A DNA stretch of 64,000 nucleotides from contig DATGJP010000012.1 in assembly GCA_035295125.1 (NCBI GenBank), forward strand, positions 1 to 64,000, read 5' to 3'. The notes beneath the pieces are model-generated. The model worked only from the letters and a program-made list of their open reading frames with translations. It ran no database searches and was not told the DNA's origin. Position 1 is the first letter of the stretch, and every line of letters begins with the position of its first letter. This DNA comes from JAICMB01 sp035295125 (lineage in GTDB: Bacteria > Acidobacteriota > Terriglobia > Bryobacterales > Bryobacteraceae). The translations under genes were made by a program, and so were the position numbers. Of the stretch, positions 8,677 through 16,432 are shown in pieces.

Positions 8677-9918
8677 TTACCCCGCGCCCTTAATACTCAA
8701 CGCAAACCACGTCAGTGTCAAACCGATCATGATCACCACCGACGCCCAGGCCACCGCATTGTAGAACCGCGAGTTCGTCCACTCTTTCATCAAGCCCTTC
8801 CTGTTGATGAGCAGGATCATGTAGATCAGAACGAACGGCAGGAGCACTCCGTTGATGACCTGCGAGAACAGGATCATTTGCACCAACGGGAAATTCGGCA
8901 GCAGAATCACGCCCGCGCCCAGCACGATGAGCAGTGTGAACAGCCAATAGAAGATCTTGGCGTCGCCAAAGCGCTTGTCGACCCCGGATTCAAAGCCCAG
9001 GCCTTCGCACACCGTGTAAGCCGTCGACAGCGGCAATACGCCCGCGGCAAAGAATGACGCGTTGAACAGCCCGGCGCTAAACAGCAGGTAGGCATATTGG
9101 CCGAAGGGCTTCAGTGCCGTGGCGGCGTCGGCGGCGTTCTGGATGTCCCGCGGTCCATGGGCCCAGATCGCGCCCGCGCACGCCACGATAATGAAGAACG
9201 CCACCACGTCTGTCAGGATGCAGCCGACCACCACCTCCAGCCGCGACTGTATGTACTCCTTCGCCGTGATCCCCTTCTCGACCACCGCCGCCTGAAGATA
9301 AAACTGCATCCACGGCGCAATCGACGTGCCCACCATACCAATGAGCATGTAAATGTACGCATTGTCGAAGATCAACGCGGGCTTAACGCTGTAGATCGCC
9401 GCCTCTTTCCAGTCGGGCTTGATCAGGATTCCCGAGATGATGTAGGTCACATACAGCGTACAGGCGACCAAAAACACCCGTTCGACGATCCGATAACTGC
9501 CCCGGACCACCAACATCCACACCGCTATCGCGGACACCGGCACTGAAATGTATGGGCTGATGTGGAACAGCTGCAAGCTGCTGGCGATACCGGCGAACTC
9601 GGCGATGACATTGAGATAGTTCGCTATGACCAGCGCCGCCATCATGAAGAACGTGGTGCGCAGCCCGAATTCCTCGCGGATCAGGTCGGACAGCCCTTTG
9701 CCGGTGACGGCACCCATGCGCGAACACATCTCCTGTGTCACGATGAGCAGAATGGTGATCGGGATAAGCGTCCATAGCGGCAGGTAGCCCCACTTAGCGC
9801 CCGCCTGGGAATACGTCAGGATTCCGCCAGAGTCGTTATCGACGTTGGCGGTGATCAGGCCCGGGCCGATCACCGAGATAAAGATGGCGATCTGGGTTCG
9901 TAATCGTTTCGGGATCAT
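8677..9918 (-). CDS. Nramp-family divalent metal transporter, divergent metal site
   Basis: 413 residues, about 11 membrane helices, Nramp fold. Helix 1 reads GPGLITANVDNDSGG, with DSGG (29-32) where typical Mn/Fe Nramps have DPGN. Helix 6 reads GTSIAPWMQFY, with APW (201-203) where typical members have MPH. The QAGAKWGY segment after helix 1 and EFAGIASSLQL of helix 3 are standard. The Met-to-Ala change at the soft-metal ligand position is a known feature of the Mg-transporting Nramp-related group, so the substrate may be Mg2+; this is inference. It lies 15 bp downstream of a cytosolic MgtE-N/CBS protein on the same strand, which supports a Mg-linked role. Start at the ATG at 9918. Confidence 0.88.
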   Translation of the reverse strand: MIPKRLRTQIAIFISVIGPGLITANVDNDSGGILTYSQAGAKWGYLPLWTLIPITILLIVTQEMCSRMGAVTGKGLSDLIREEFGLRTTFFMMAALVIANYLNVIAEFAGIASSLQLFHISPYISVPVSAIAVWMLVVRGSYRIVERVFLVACTLYVTYIISGILIKPDWKEAAIYSVKPALIFDNAYIYMLIGMVGTSIAPWMQFYLQAAVVEKGITAKEYIQSRLEVVVGCILTDVVAFFIIVACAGAIWAHGPRDIQNAADAATALKPFGQYAYLLFSAGLFNASFFAAGVLPLSTAYTVCEGLGFESGVDKRFGDAKIFYWLFTLLIVLGAGVILLPNFPLVQMILFSQVINGVLLPFVLIYMILLINRKGLMKEWTNSRFYNAVAWASVVIMIGLTLTWFALSIKGAG

Positions 9919-9933
9919 GCGGGTCCGTGTCTT

Positions 9934-11178
9934 TCATCTGTTCCTCAACACGGAGATGACATCATCCGCCGTAATGACGCCGGAGAGCACTCCCTCTTGG
10001 TCCACTACAGGGACGTTGAGCAGGTTGTATTTGTCAAAAAGCTCGGTTACCCGGTCGCGCTCTTCCTTGTCATCGACCCGGATGAGGTCGTCTGACGCGA
10101 GAGACCGCAGCGGCGTTTCGCCCACAGCGAGGAATAACCTTGCCAAAGGAACTGACCCGGTCAAACGGCCAGCTTCGTCGATGAGGAAGATCGTGTTCAG
10201 GGTTTCCAGCAATTCCTCATTTTCCTTGAGCGTGCCCATCGCCTGGGCGACAATCGCATCGTCCCGCAGCGCAACATATTCGGTGTTCATCATGCCGCCG
10301 GCGGTGTCCTCTTCGAACTCGAGCAACTCGCTGACGTCTGTCTTCGGCTCGACTTCCATCTCGTCGAGGATTTCCTGCGACGTTTCTTCTTCGAGTTCGG
10401 CCAGAACATCGGCGGCTTCGTCGGGAGGCATCTCCTCGACAATGTCGGCGGCCACCTCGGTTTCCAGAGATTCGAGAATGCTGGCCTGGATGTCGGGGTC
10501 GACCTCCGATAGTGTCTCGGCGGCGACCTCGCTGTCGAGCGTTTCGAATACCGCCTCACGATCCTCTGGGCTCAGCTCTTCGACGATGTCGGCGAGGTCA
10601 GCCGGGTGCATCTGTTCGAGAAGCTTGCCGGTGATGTTCAGGCGCAGCCGGCGCTGCGGGTCCGGTTCCAGAATGTTGCAGACCTCCCAGGAGATTGAGT
10701 TAGGCGGAATGGGGCCCTGTAACCTGCGGATCCACGGACGAGGCATCACTCCCTGCATCAGCCGTCGGAAGATGCTGCGCAGTCCGACGTCAACCTCCAA
10801 AATGCTCAACGCGTCGTCCCCGTTCTCCGGACGCAACGCGAATGTTACATCCGTGACTCGCACCACCTTGCGGCCCTGGGAATCGATGATCTGCTGGTCG
10901 AGCAGGTCGCGGACCATCCGGAGCATGTACTCGTCGGAATGATAGGGCGTCAGTTGTTCGTCTTTGAGGAAAATGCCGTCGAACGAGATGGATTTGACCT
11001 GGTCGTGTCGAATGGTCAGCCATGCCCATCTTCCGCCGCCGACGAGGAAGCGGTCGATTCGGGAAGGATGGATTAATGGAACGATCGCGGCGTCTCGAAT
11101 GACACCGAGAGTGCGCCCCTTCAGGTCATAAACCCGGAGGCCAAGCAGTTCCGTGAGGTAGAGGATTGCGTCCGCCAT
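9934..11178 (-). CDS. Soluble MgtE N-domain / CBS-pair protein
   Basis: 414 residues from the ATG at 11178, no membrane segments. Residues 1-150 contain PRC-barrel-like beta segments (LRVYDLKGRTLGVIRDAAIV and QIIDSQGRKVVRVTDV). Residues about 210-290 are the acidic MgtE_N superhelix, with repeats of the type EQMHPADLADIVEELSPED, ETLSEVDPDIQASILESLE and EEMPPDEAADVLAELEEE. The C-terminal 130 residues are a CBS pair (AGGMMNTEYVALRDDA to GVLSGVITADDVISVLR). In MgtE channels this cytosolic part senses Mg2+; here the channel domain is absent. It is the first gene of a two-gene unit with the Nramp transporter and probably gates or regulates it. A longer frame reaches 11316 but gives non-homologous sequence. 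Confidence 0.88.
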   Translation of the reverse strand: MADAILYLTELLGLRVYDLKGRTLGVIRDAAIVPLIHPSRIDRFLVGGGRWAWLTIRHDQVKSISFDGIFLKDEQLTPYHSDEYMLRMVRDLLDQQIIDSQGRKVVRVTDVTFALRPENGDDALSILEVDVGLRSIFRRLMQGVMPRPWIRRLQGPIPPNSISWEVCNILEPDPQRRLRLNITGKLLEQMHPADLADIVEELSPEDREAVFETLDSEVAAETLSEVDPDIQASILESLETEVAADIVEEMPPDEAADVLAELEEETSQEILDEMEVEPKTDVSELLEFEEDTAGGMMNTEYVALRDDAIVAQAMGTLKENEELLETLNTIFLIDEAGRLTGSVPLARLFLAVGETPLRSLASDDLIRVDDKEERDRVTELFDKYNLLNVPVVDQEGVLSGVITADDVISVLRNR

Positions 11179-11331
11179 CCTGAATTGCCCGAGCCCATAA
11201 ATCGCTGCTGTTCTTACTATGCCGCAAACTCTTCGCGAGTGGCAACAGAATTTGAGAATCTCTTTCAGAGGATTGCGACGGGGAGGGTGGCGGCTCATAA
11301 TCTGTCCGGTCGACACGCGAAAAAATGCCGT

Positions 11332-11366
11332 GGATACCCCATGGCTGCGAAGCGAACGGGGTATCC
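11332..11366. promoter_or_regulatory. Perfect 9-bp inverted repeat, possible operator
   Basis: GGATACCCC (11332-11340) and GGGGTATCC (11358-11366) are exact inverse copies separated by 17 bp. The repeat sits between the divergent MgtE-N/Nramp unit and the serine-hydrolase gene, about 150 bp from one start and 85 bp from the other. It has no T-run, so it reads more like a protein-binding site than a terminator. Confidence 0.45.
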
Positions 11367-11438
11367 GGCCGATGCTGTTGTTGTTCGCCTGACACGACCG
11401 TTTCTGGCTGGGGCCGATGTCGAACCGCTAAGACCCGA

Positions 11439-11444
11439 TAGAAT
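11439..11444 (+). promoter_or_regulatory. -10-like TAGAAT, leaderless arrangement
   Basis: TAGAAT ends exactly 6 nt before the GTG at 11451, with no Shine-Dalgarno between them. Confidence 0.4.
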
Positions 11445-11450
11445 TTGATT

Positions 11451-12335
11451 GTGCTGCGATTGACGCTGATTCTGCTCGCCTTTGCCGCGGTCGCGCCGTG
11501 CCAAAACGACGTCGAGCAATTGTGGGAAAAGAAGCAACAGGCGCGGATTGAGGAAGTCGACGGGCGCCTGAATGGGGTGATGGGAGTGGCTACGCTCGAC
11601 CTGACATCAGGCCGTCTGTTTTCCTATCACGGTGACGTGGTTTTCCCAACCGCGAGCTCGATCAAGATTCCCATCATGATCCAACTGTTCCGGGATGAAC
11701 GGGCGCGGAAGTTCTCATTCAACGACAAGATCACGATGGGCGCGAAAGAGAACGCCGGAGGGAGCACGGGCCCACTGCAGGATGCACTCGATAAGGGGCC
11801 GGTGACGCTTACCGTACGCGATCTGCTGCAGGACATGATCGAGTACAGTGACAATTCGGCTACAAACAAGCTCATTGATATGGTGGGTATGGATCGGGTG
11901 AACGCGCTGATCCGGGAGTTGGGGCTCCAAAACACGCATCTCCGGCGCAAAATGATGGATATCGCGGCGGCTACCCGGGGTGACGAGAACGTGTCCACGC
12001 CGTTGGATATGGTTCGGGTGGCGCGCCTGATTTACGAGAACAAGGCTGCTGACGCCGATACCTGTCACGAGATGCTGGCCGTAATGAAGAAGGTGAACGC
12101 GTACATGCGGCCGGTGATTCCCTCGGAGGTCGAGGTTGCCTCCAAGCCGGGCGATCTGGACGGCGTGCGGACGGAGACCGGCATCGTCTTTTTGCCGAAG
12201 CGGCCGTTCATTGTGAGCGTGATGTCGGCGTATTTGGATGATCGGGTCAATCCCGTGGGTGAGGTGACCGGAATCGTGTTTGATTTTTTCCAGAAGATGG
12301 CTCGGTCGAACCAGTACGGGCGACGATTGAACTGA
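11451..12335 (+). CDS. Exported class A beta-lactamase-like serine hydrolase
   Basis: 294 residues from the GTG at 11451. An N-terminal Sec signal (LRLTLILLAFAAVAPCQ) contains a Cys, so a lipoprotein is conceivable. The penicillin-recognising fold shows SxxK as SSIK (Ser69-Lys72), SDN (133-135) and KPG in place of KTG. The segment expected to carry the deacylating Glu166 of class A enzymes reads RRKMMDIAAA, with no Glu in the EPELN position. The protein is therefore probably a peptidase- or esterase-like relative rather than an efficient beta-lactamase. A TTG at 11445 in the same frame is an alternative start. Confidence 0.8.
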   Translation: MLRLTLILLAFAAVAPCQNDVEQLWEKKQQARIEEVDGRLNGVMGVATLDLTSGRLFSYHGDVVFPTASSIKIPIMIQLFRDERARKFSFNDKITMGAKENAGGSTGPLQDALDKGPVTLTVRDLLQDMIEYSDNSATNKLIDMVGMDRVNALIRELGLQNTHLRRKMMDIAAATRGDENVSTPLDMVRVARLIYENKAADADTCHEMLAVMKKVNAYMRPVIPSEVEVASKPGDLDGVRTETGIVFLPKRPFIVSVMSAYLDDRVNPVGEVTGIVFDFFQKMARSNQYGRRLN

Positions 12336-12336
12336 G

Positions 12337-12396
12337 CAGGCGGTTCGCCTGGCTTTGAACCTCACCGGAAACGCACAGGCGAAACCGTCTGCGCCA
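12337..12396. repeat. Two copies of the GCAGGCG palindrome
   Basis: CAGGCG/CGCCTG (12337-12351, 3-nt loop) is followed about 25 bp later by a degenerate copy, CAGGCG-aaac-CGTCTG, running into GCGCCACC. Both lie between converging genes. Same family as at 2167, 23951 and 51018. Confidence 0.5.
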
Positions 12397-12441
12397 CCTT
12401 CATTTCCATTCACTTCCGTTGACCAGCCGTCTACGGCGCTT

Positions 12442-13653
12442 TCAGCCCTTGTCCAGCAGGACGTTCAGCAGCAAGTCGTTAACGGTGTCCTCGTACGGTG
12501 GCGTGTTCGCAAACGCGTAGAGATCGCCGCCTTCTTCCGTATCGCGCGTAAGGGCTTCTTCGAGTTCCCTGGAACGGTTGGCGAACGACGCGTCGAGCTC
12601 TTCGGCGGCTCGTGCGAACTCGCCGCCGCGCGCCAGGACACACGCAAGCTGGTAATGAACTGAAGCGGCGCCTCCCTCGTCCGGCGCCATTTCCCAGGCA
12701 GAGATTTTGCCTGCGGCTTCGAGTAGCTCCCGAGCCGCGCTTAAATTGCCTTCGCCTCGTGCGACCAGGGCCAGCCCATAACGGGCTCGCTGTTGTTCCC
12801 CGCGAAGGATCAAGCTGACTTCGAAGTACTTGCGGGCCTGGGCATAATCGGGCGGGTGGCTTTCCAGCGCCAACGTACCGATGTCATTTGCGAGCTGAAA
12901 ATCGGTCGGGTTGGCGGCATAAGCACGGGTCGCGTAGAAACGGGCCCGTGAATTGTCCCGGCTGCGGTAATACTTTGTTAACGCGCGATGAATCTGCACC
13001 AGGTGGGTTCCCAGTTGCCTTCCATAGATCAAGTCCACCGCGGCGAGAGCCTGTTCATATTGCGATATTTCCTGTTGCTGTTCGTCAGTTGCCCGCGCAA
13101 CCGTCGCGAGCGCTTCGATTCGCTTTCTGATTTCTTCGAGTTCGCGCTCCAGGGGTTCGAGCACCGGGGGCGCTTCCCGTGTTTTCGTCTCCAGATCCTG
13201 CATCTTCGCGCGAGCAGCCTGCTGAATCGCTTCCAGCCGCGCGGCGGCTTCCCTGGCCTGGTGCTGGATTGCTTTGTTCGCCTCCTCCTTGAGAAGACGC
13301 AGCTCTCTTGCGGTCGCGTCGAGCTGGTTCTTCGCGGCAGTGAGCGCCTGATCCATCTTTCGGCGACTGGCGCGTGCGGCGAAGTCGGCCGTCAGCATGA
13401 AGAGGATCATGAAAACTCCGGATGTGCCCAGGAGAAGTACGACGAGGAGCTGCATGTCATTTACCCGTCGGGTGTAGATCTCGAGTTTCTGTTCAAAAGC
13501 CTGGGCCCGGGCATCCAGCTCCGAGGAGTACGTGGGGTGGAGGGGCAGATAGTCCCACTGGCGCGCGTTCCACAGCAGGTACACGGACAGAATCAGGACC
13601 GCAGTAGCGGCTAATAGCACCACGGCCGTGGCGATGCGGCGCAGGAGGAGCAT
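12442..13653 (-). CDS. Membrane-anchored coiled-coil/TPR protein
   Basis: 403 residues. Two N-terminal membrane helices (about 7-28 and 68-88: VVLLAATAVLILSVYLLW and LLVVLLLGTSGVFMILFMLTADF) flank a short periplasmic loop. A long coiled coil follows (about 95-200, heavy in Ala, Glu, Arg, Gln). The C-terminal half is helical and repeat-rich (YARAFYATRAY-like, PDYAQARKYFEVSLIL, GNLSAARELLEAAG), consistent with TPRs. No catalytic motif is seen. It probably acts as a scaffold at the inner membrane. Start at the ATG at 13653; a TATACAAT element lies about 11 nt upstream on the same strand. Confidence 0.7.
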   Translation of the reverse strand: MLLLRRIATAVVLLAATAVLILSVYLLWNARQWDYLPLHPTYSSELDARAQAFEQKLEIYTRRVNDMQLLVVLLLGTSGVFMILFMLTADFAARASRRKMDQALTAAKNQLDATARELRLLKEEANKAIQHQAREAAARLEAIQQAARAKMQDLETKTREAPPVLEPLERELEEIRKRIEALATVARATDEQQQEISQYEQALAAVDLIYGRQLGTHLVQIHRALTKYYRSRDNSRARFYATRAYAANPTDFQLANDIGTLALESHPPDYAQARKYFEVSLILRGEQQRARYGLALVARGEGNLSAARELLEAAGKISAWEMAPDEGGAASVHYQLACVLARGGEFARAAEELDASFANRSRELEEALTRDTEEGGDLYAFANTPPYEDTVNDLLLNVLLDKG

Positions 13654-13732
13654 GAGCCAGTTTCATTGTATAAACCGGGATAGGGGGATAGCATTAGAAC
13701 TTTGGTACTAACGGGTCTAACTGTAGGAGAAT

Positions 13733-14200
13733 TCAGGGCACCAGAATCACCTCGTGTGTCGCGTGATCGACCGCCCTGCCCAGGCAAAATCCGATGACCG
13801 CGCCTGCATATGCGGCCACACCCCAGCCGCTTTGTATCGCTTCCGAACTGCGCTGAACCGCCGACCCTATCAGAGCCGGGCCATAAAACCCCACCACAGA
13901 TCCAACAACCCGTCCGCGTATATGTTGCTTGCCGACTCTCAACGTAATGATAGATATTCTTGGAAGCGTTTGTATCCCTTTTCCGACAGCACGATGATTC
14001 GAAGTCTTGGCGACCTGCATTGTGAAAGTGTCCGTCGTAATGCCGGCCCAATGGCCGTCGATCTTAGTGCCGTCTTTCAGGCCGACTACGACGTGTCTGC
14101 CTGCAAAAGCCTCCGGTGTCCGATCCCAGGCAACGCGTTCGGGCTGCAGCCCGGCATGAACGGCCCAGGTGCACGTGAATAGTAACGCGATGGTTCTCAT
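13733..14200 (-). CDS. Exported hypothetical protein with Gly-rich helices
   Basis: 155 residues. It begins with a Sec signal (MRTIALLFTCTWAVHA). The mature part has a small beta domain (GRHVVVGLKDGTKIDGHWAGITTDTFTMQV), reminiscent of an Sm-like or PRC-type barrel. Two Gly-rich hydrophobic segments follow (GRVVGSVVGFYGPALIG and GVAAYAGAVIGFCLGRAV), which may form a glycine-zipper membrane hairpin. Not recognised further. It is divergent from the CBM9-like gene. Confidence 0.6.
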   Translation of the reverse strand: MRTIALLFTCTWAVHAGLQPERVAWDRTPEAFAGRHVVVGLKDGTKIDGHWAGITTDTFTMQVAKTSNHRAVGKGIQTLPRISIITLRVGKQHIRGRVVGSVVGFYGPALIGSAVQRSSEAIQSGWGVAAYAGAVIGFCLGRAVDHATHEVILVP

Positions 14201-14241
14201 GATCGGAGTGTGGACCCAGAGGCGGCGGCCGGGGGTGAGGG

Positions 14242-14266
14242 TGTGGCACTTTCTGGCGGTGCCACA
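14242..14266. promoter_or_regulatory. 8-bp inverted repeat upstream of the CBM9-like gene
   Basis: TGTGGCAC (14242-14249) and GTGCCACA (14259-14266) are exact inverse copies around 9 nt. CATAAT (14270-14275) follows directly and ends 9 nt before the ATG at 14285. The placement next to a -10-like hexamer suggests an operator, though a 5' hairpin is possible. Confidence 0.35.
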
Positions 14267-14284
14267 TCACATAATGGTGATCGG

Positions 14285-15055
14285 ATGAGCGCACGCTACA
14301 CCTGTTATCGCGCCGCCGGGCCGATCACCATTGATGGACGCCTCGATGAGCCGTCCTGGCAGCTTGCCCCCCGGTCCACGCCCTTCGTCGACATAGTCAC
14401 CGGCGAGGCTGCGTGGTTCGATACACGGGTCGCGATGCTCTGGGACGACGATTACCTCTATTTCGGATTCACGGCTGAAGAAACCGATGTTTGGGGTACA
14501 CTCACGGAGCGCGATTCCAAAATCTACGAGGAAAACGACCTCGAGATCTTTGTCGCGGGGCAGGACGCCTACTACGAGTTCGAGATCAATGCCCTGAACA
14601 CGATTTACGAGGTCTTTTGGGTCTGGAAGGACGTGCGATTGCCCGCGGGGTTCAATCCGTCGACACAACGGGTCATGGTGCTGGATGGCGTCGGCGGGCA
14701 CGTCCACCCCCGCGGCGAACGCTGGGGCTTCCTCGATTGGGACCTACCCGGGCTCCGGCACGCTGTCTACGTCGACGGCACGCTGAACAACAGGGACGAG
14801 ATCGACCGAGGCTGGTCGGCCGAAATTGCTATTCCCTGGAAGGGGCTCGAACTGCTGGCCGACGGCCGCTCGCTGCCGCCGAAAGATGGCGACATCTGGC
14901 GAATCGACTGTTCACGTTTCGAGAAAATCGGCCCGAACAACGAGCTCCTCGACCCATGCGTCGGTTGGACGTGGAATCGTCACGGGCACTACGACTCGCA
15001 TATTCCCGAAGTATTCCCGTTCATTACGTTCAGTGCCAAAATCGTTGGCCCGTAG
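14285..15055 (+). CDS. CBM9-like carbohydrate-binding-fold protein
   Basis: 256 residues from the ATG at 14285. No signal peptide. The sequence follows the family 9 carbohydrate-binding module pattern: ITIDGRLDEPSWQLAP at the start, VAMLWDDDYLYFGFTAEETDVW, ENDLEIFVAG and YYEFEINALNTIYEVFW, then WSAEIAIPWKGL and WRIDCSRFEK near the end. It ends with WNRHGHYDSHIPEVFPFITFS. Stand-alone proteins of this type are common in acidobacteria and Bacteroidetes; their ligands are often unknown. A frame extension to 14210 includes the upstream hairpin and is not protein-like. Confidence 0.8.
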   Translation: MSARYTCYRAAGPITIDGRLDEPSWQLAPRSTPFVDIVTGEAAWFDTRVAMLWDDDYLYFGFTAEETDVWGTLTERDSKIYEENDLEIFVAGQDAYYEFEINALNTIYEVFWVWKDVRLPAGFNPSTQRVMVLDGVGGHVHPRGERWGFLDWDLPGLRHAVYVDGTLNNRDEIDRGWSAEIAIPWKGLELLADGRSLPPKDGDIWRIDCSRFEKIGPNNELLDPCVGWTWNRHGHYDSHIPEVFPFITFSAKIVGP

Positions 15056-15157
15056 CGTCATATTACGCACCACACTCCCGTTGGCGCCGTAATTCAATGA
15101 TTTAACGGCAGTTCGGCGACTCTGCCGGTGGCCAAACGTGTGCACTGCTGTTTTCTT

Positions 15158-16432
15158 ATGGACGCGGTGCTCAAGGATCTCGAGCAGCAAATGAAGGACG
15201 TCGCGCCGCCGACGCCCGCGCCACCCCGCTCGAAACGCCTGCACAGGATCGTATTGGTTGGTCTCCTCGTTGCCGGCGTGATTGCCGCAGTGGCGGTCTA
15301 CATTTACGGCCAGGGGCGCGAATCGACGGACGATGCCCAGGTGGACGGCCACATTGCTCCGATCGCCGCCAAAATTTCCGGAAGCATCTCGGCAATTTTC
15401 GTGGAAGACAACCAGCGGGTCAAAGCCGGGCAGGTTCTCGTCCAGATCGACGCTCGCGATTACCAGGCGCGAGTGGCGCAGGCCCGCGCCGCTCTTGAAA
15501 TGGCGACAGCCCAGTCGCACGGAGCGAAAGTTGGGGTGCCGCTGACCGATGCCAATACTCTGAACGTAACCTCAGCCGCCGAAGCGCAACTTGCGGCAGT
15601 AAGTTCAGACGAGGTGCGCGCGCAGGTGGAATTCGACCGCGCCGCCTCGTCGGAATTGGCCTACGCCCGCGCGAACCTGGACACGCAACGCGCCACGCTC
15701 GACCGTGCCCAGGCCGACCTCGGGCGCATGAAGACGCTGGTGGACCGCGACGAAATTTCGCGCTTTCAGTACGACGCTTACATCGCCTCGGCGCGCGTCG
15801 CCGAAGGGCAGTGGACGGCGGCGAAGGAGCGGCTGGCCGCGGCGGAAAAACAGGCCGAAAGTACCAAGGCGGCGTTGGATGCAGCGAAGGCGCGTGTAAC
15901 CCAGGCACGTGCGCAACTGGAACAGAGCCACGCGAATCGCAAGCAGGTGGACATCAGCGCCGCGCAGGCCGCCACCGCATCTGCCGGGGTGGAGCAGGCG
16001 CGCGCGAACCTCGAGGCTCGCGACCTGGAGCTGACGTACACGACTATCACGGCCCCAGTGAGCGGGCTGGTGACGCGGAAGACCGTCCAAATGGGGCAGA
16101 TCGTGCAGCCTGGGCAATCGCTGCTGACCGTCGTGCCGCTGGATGACATCTGGATCACGGCGAATTTCAAGGAGACGCAGCTCGCGCACGTCTCGCCGGG
16201 GCAAAAGGCGGAGATCAAGGTGGACATGTACGGGCGCTCCTTCCCCGCGCATGTCGATTCCATCGCAGGAGCTACCGGCGCCCGCCTCAGCCTGCTGCCA
16301 CCCGAAAACGCCACCGGCAACTTCGTAAAGGTGGTGCAGCGCATCCCGGTGAAGTTGATCCTGGAAGGCGTTCCGGAGAACGTCGTCTTCCGCCCGGGCA
16401 TGAACGTCGAAGCGACTATTCTGACGCGGTAA
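15158..16432 (+). CDS. EmrA-type membrane-fusion protein
   Basis: 424 residues from the ATG at 15158. A short cytosolic Pro-rich start is followed by one membrane helix (IVLVGLLVAGVIAAVAVYIY, about 31-50). The lipoyl-like half (STDDAQVDGHIAPIAAKISG, then VEDNQRVKAGQVLVQID) leads into a long Ala/Gln-rich coiled-coil hairpin. The second half-motif is LTYTTITAPVSGLVTRKTVQMGQIV, followed by the beta barrel (VVPLDDIWITANFKETQL). It is joined base-to-base to the EmrB-type gene, so the two form an efflux pump, probably with an outer-membrane TolC partner encoded elsewhere. Substrates cannot be read from sequence. Confidence 0.9.
   Translation: MDAVLKDLEQQMKDVAPPTPAPPRSKRLHRIVLVGLLVAGVIAAVAVYIYGQGRESTDDAQVDGHIAPIAAKISGSISAIFVEDNQRVKAGQVLVQIDARDYQARVAQARAALEMATAQSHGAKVGVPLTDANTLNVTSAAEAQLAAVSSDEVRAQVEFDRAASSELAYARANLDTQRATLDRAQADLGRMKTLVDRDEISRFQYDAYIASARVAEGQWTAAKERLAAAEKQAESTKAALDAAKARVTQARAQLEQSHANRKQVDISAAQAATASAGVEQARANLEARDLELTYTTITAPVSGLVTRKTVQMGQIVQPGQSLLTVVPLDDIWITANFKETQLAHVSPGQKAEIKVDMYGRSFPAHVDSIAGATGARLSLLPPENATGNFVKVVQRIPVKLILEGVPENVVFRPGMNVEATILTR

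Noticed and set aside
11451..12335. Antibiotic resistance beta-lactamase
   Set aside because: The Glu166-equivalent is missing, so resistance should not be claimed from the fold alone.
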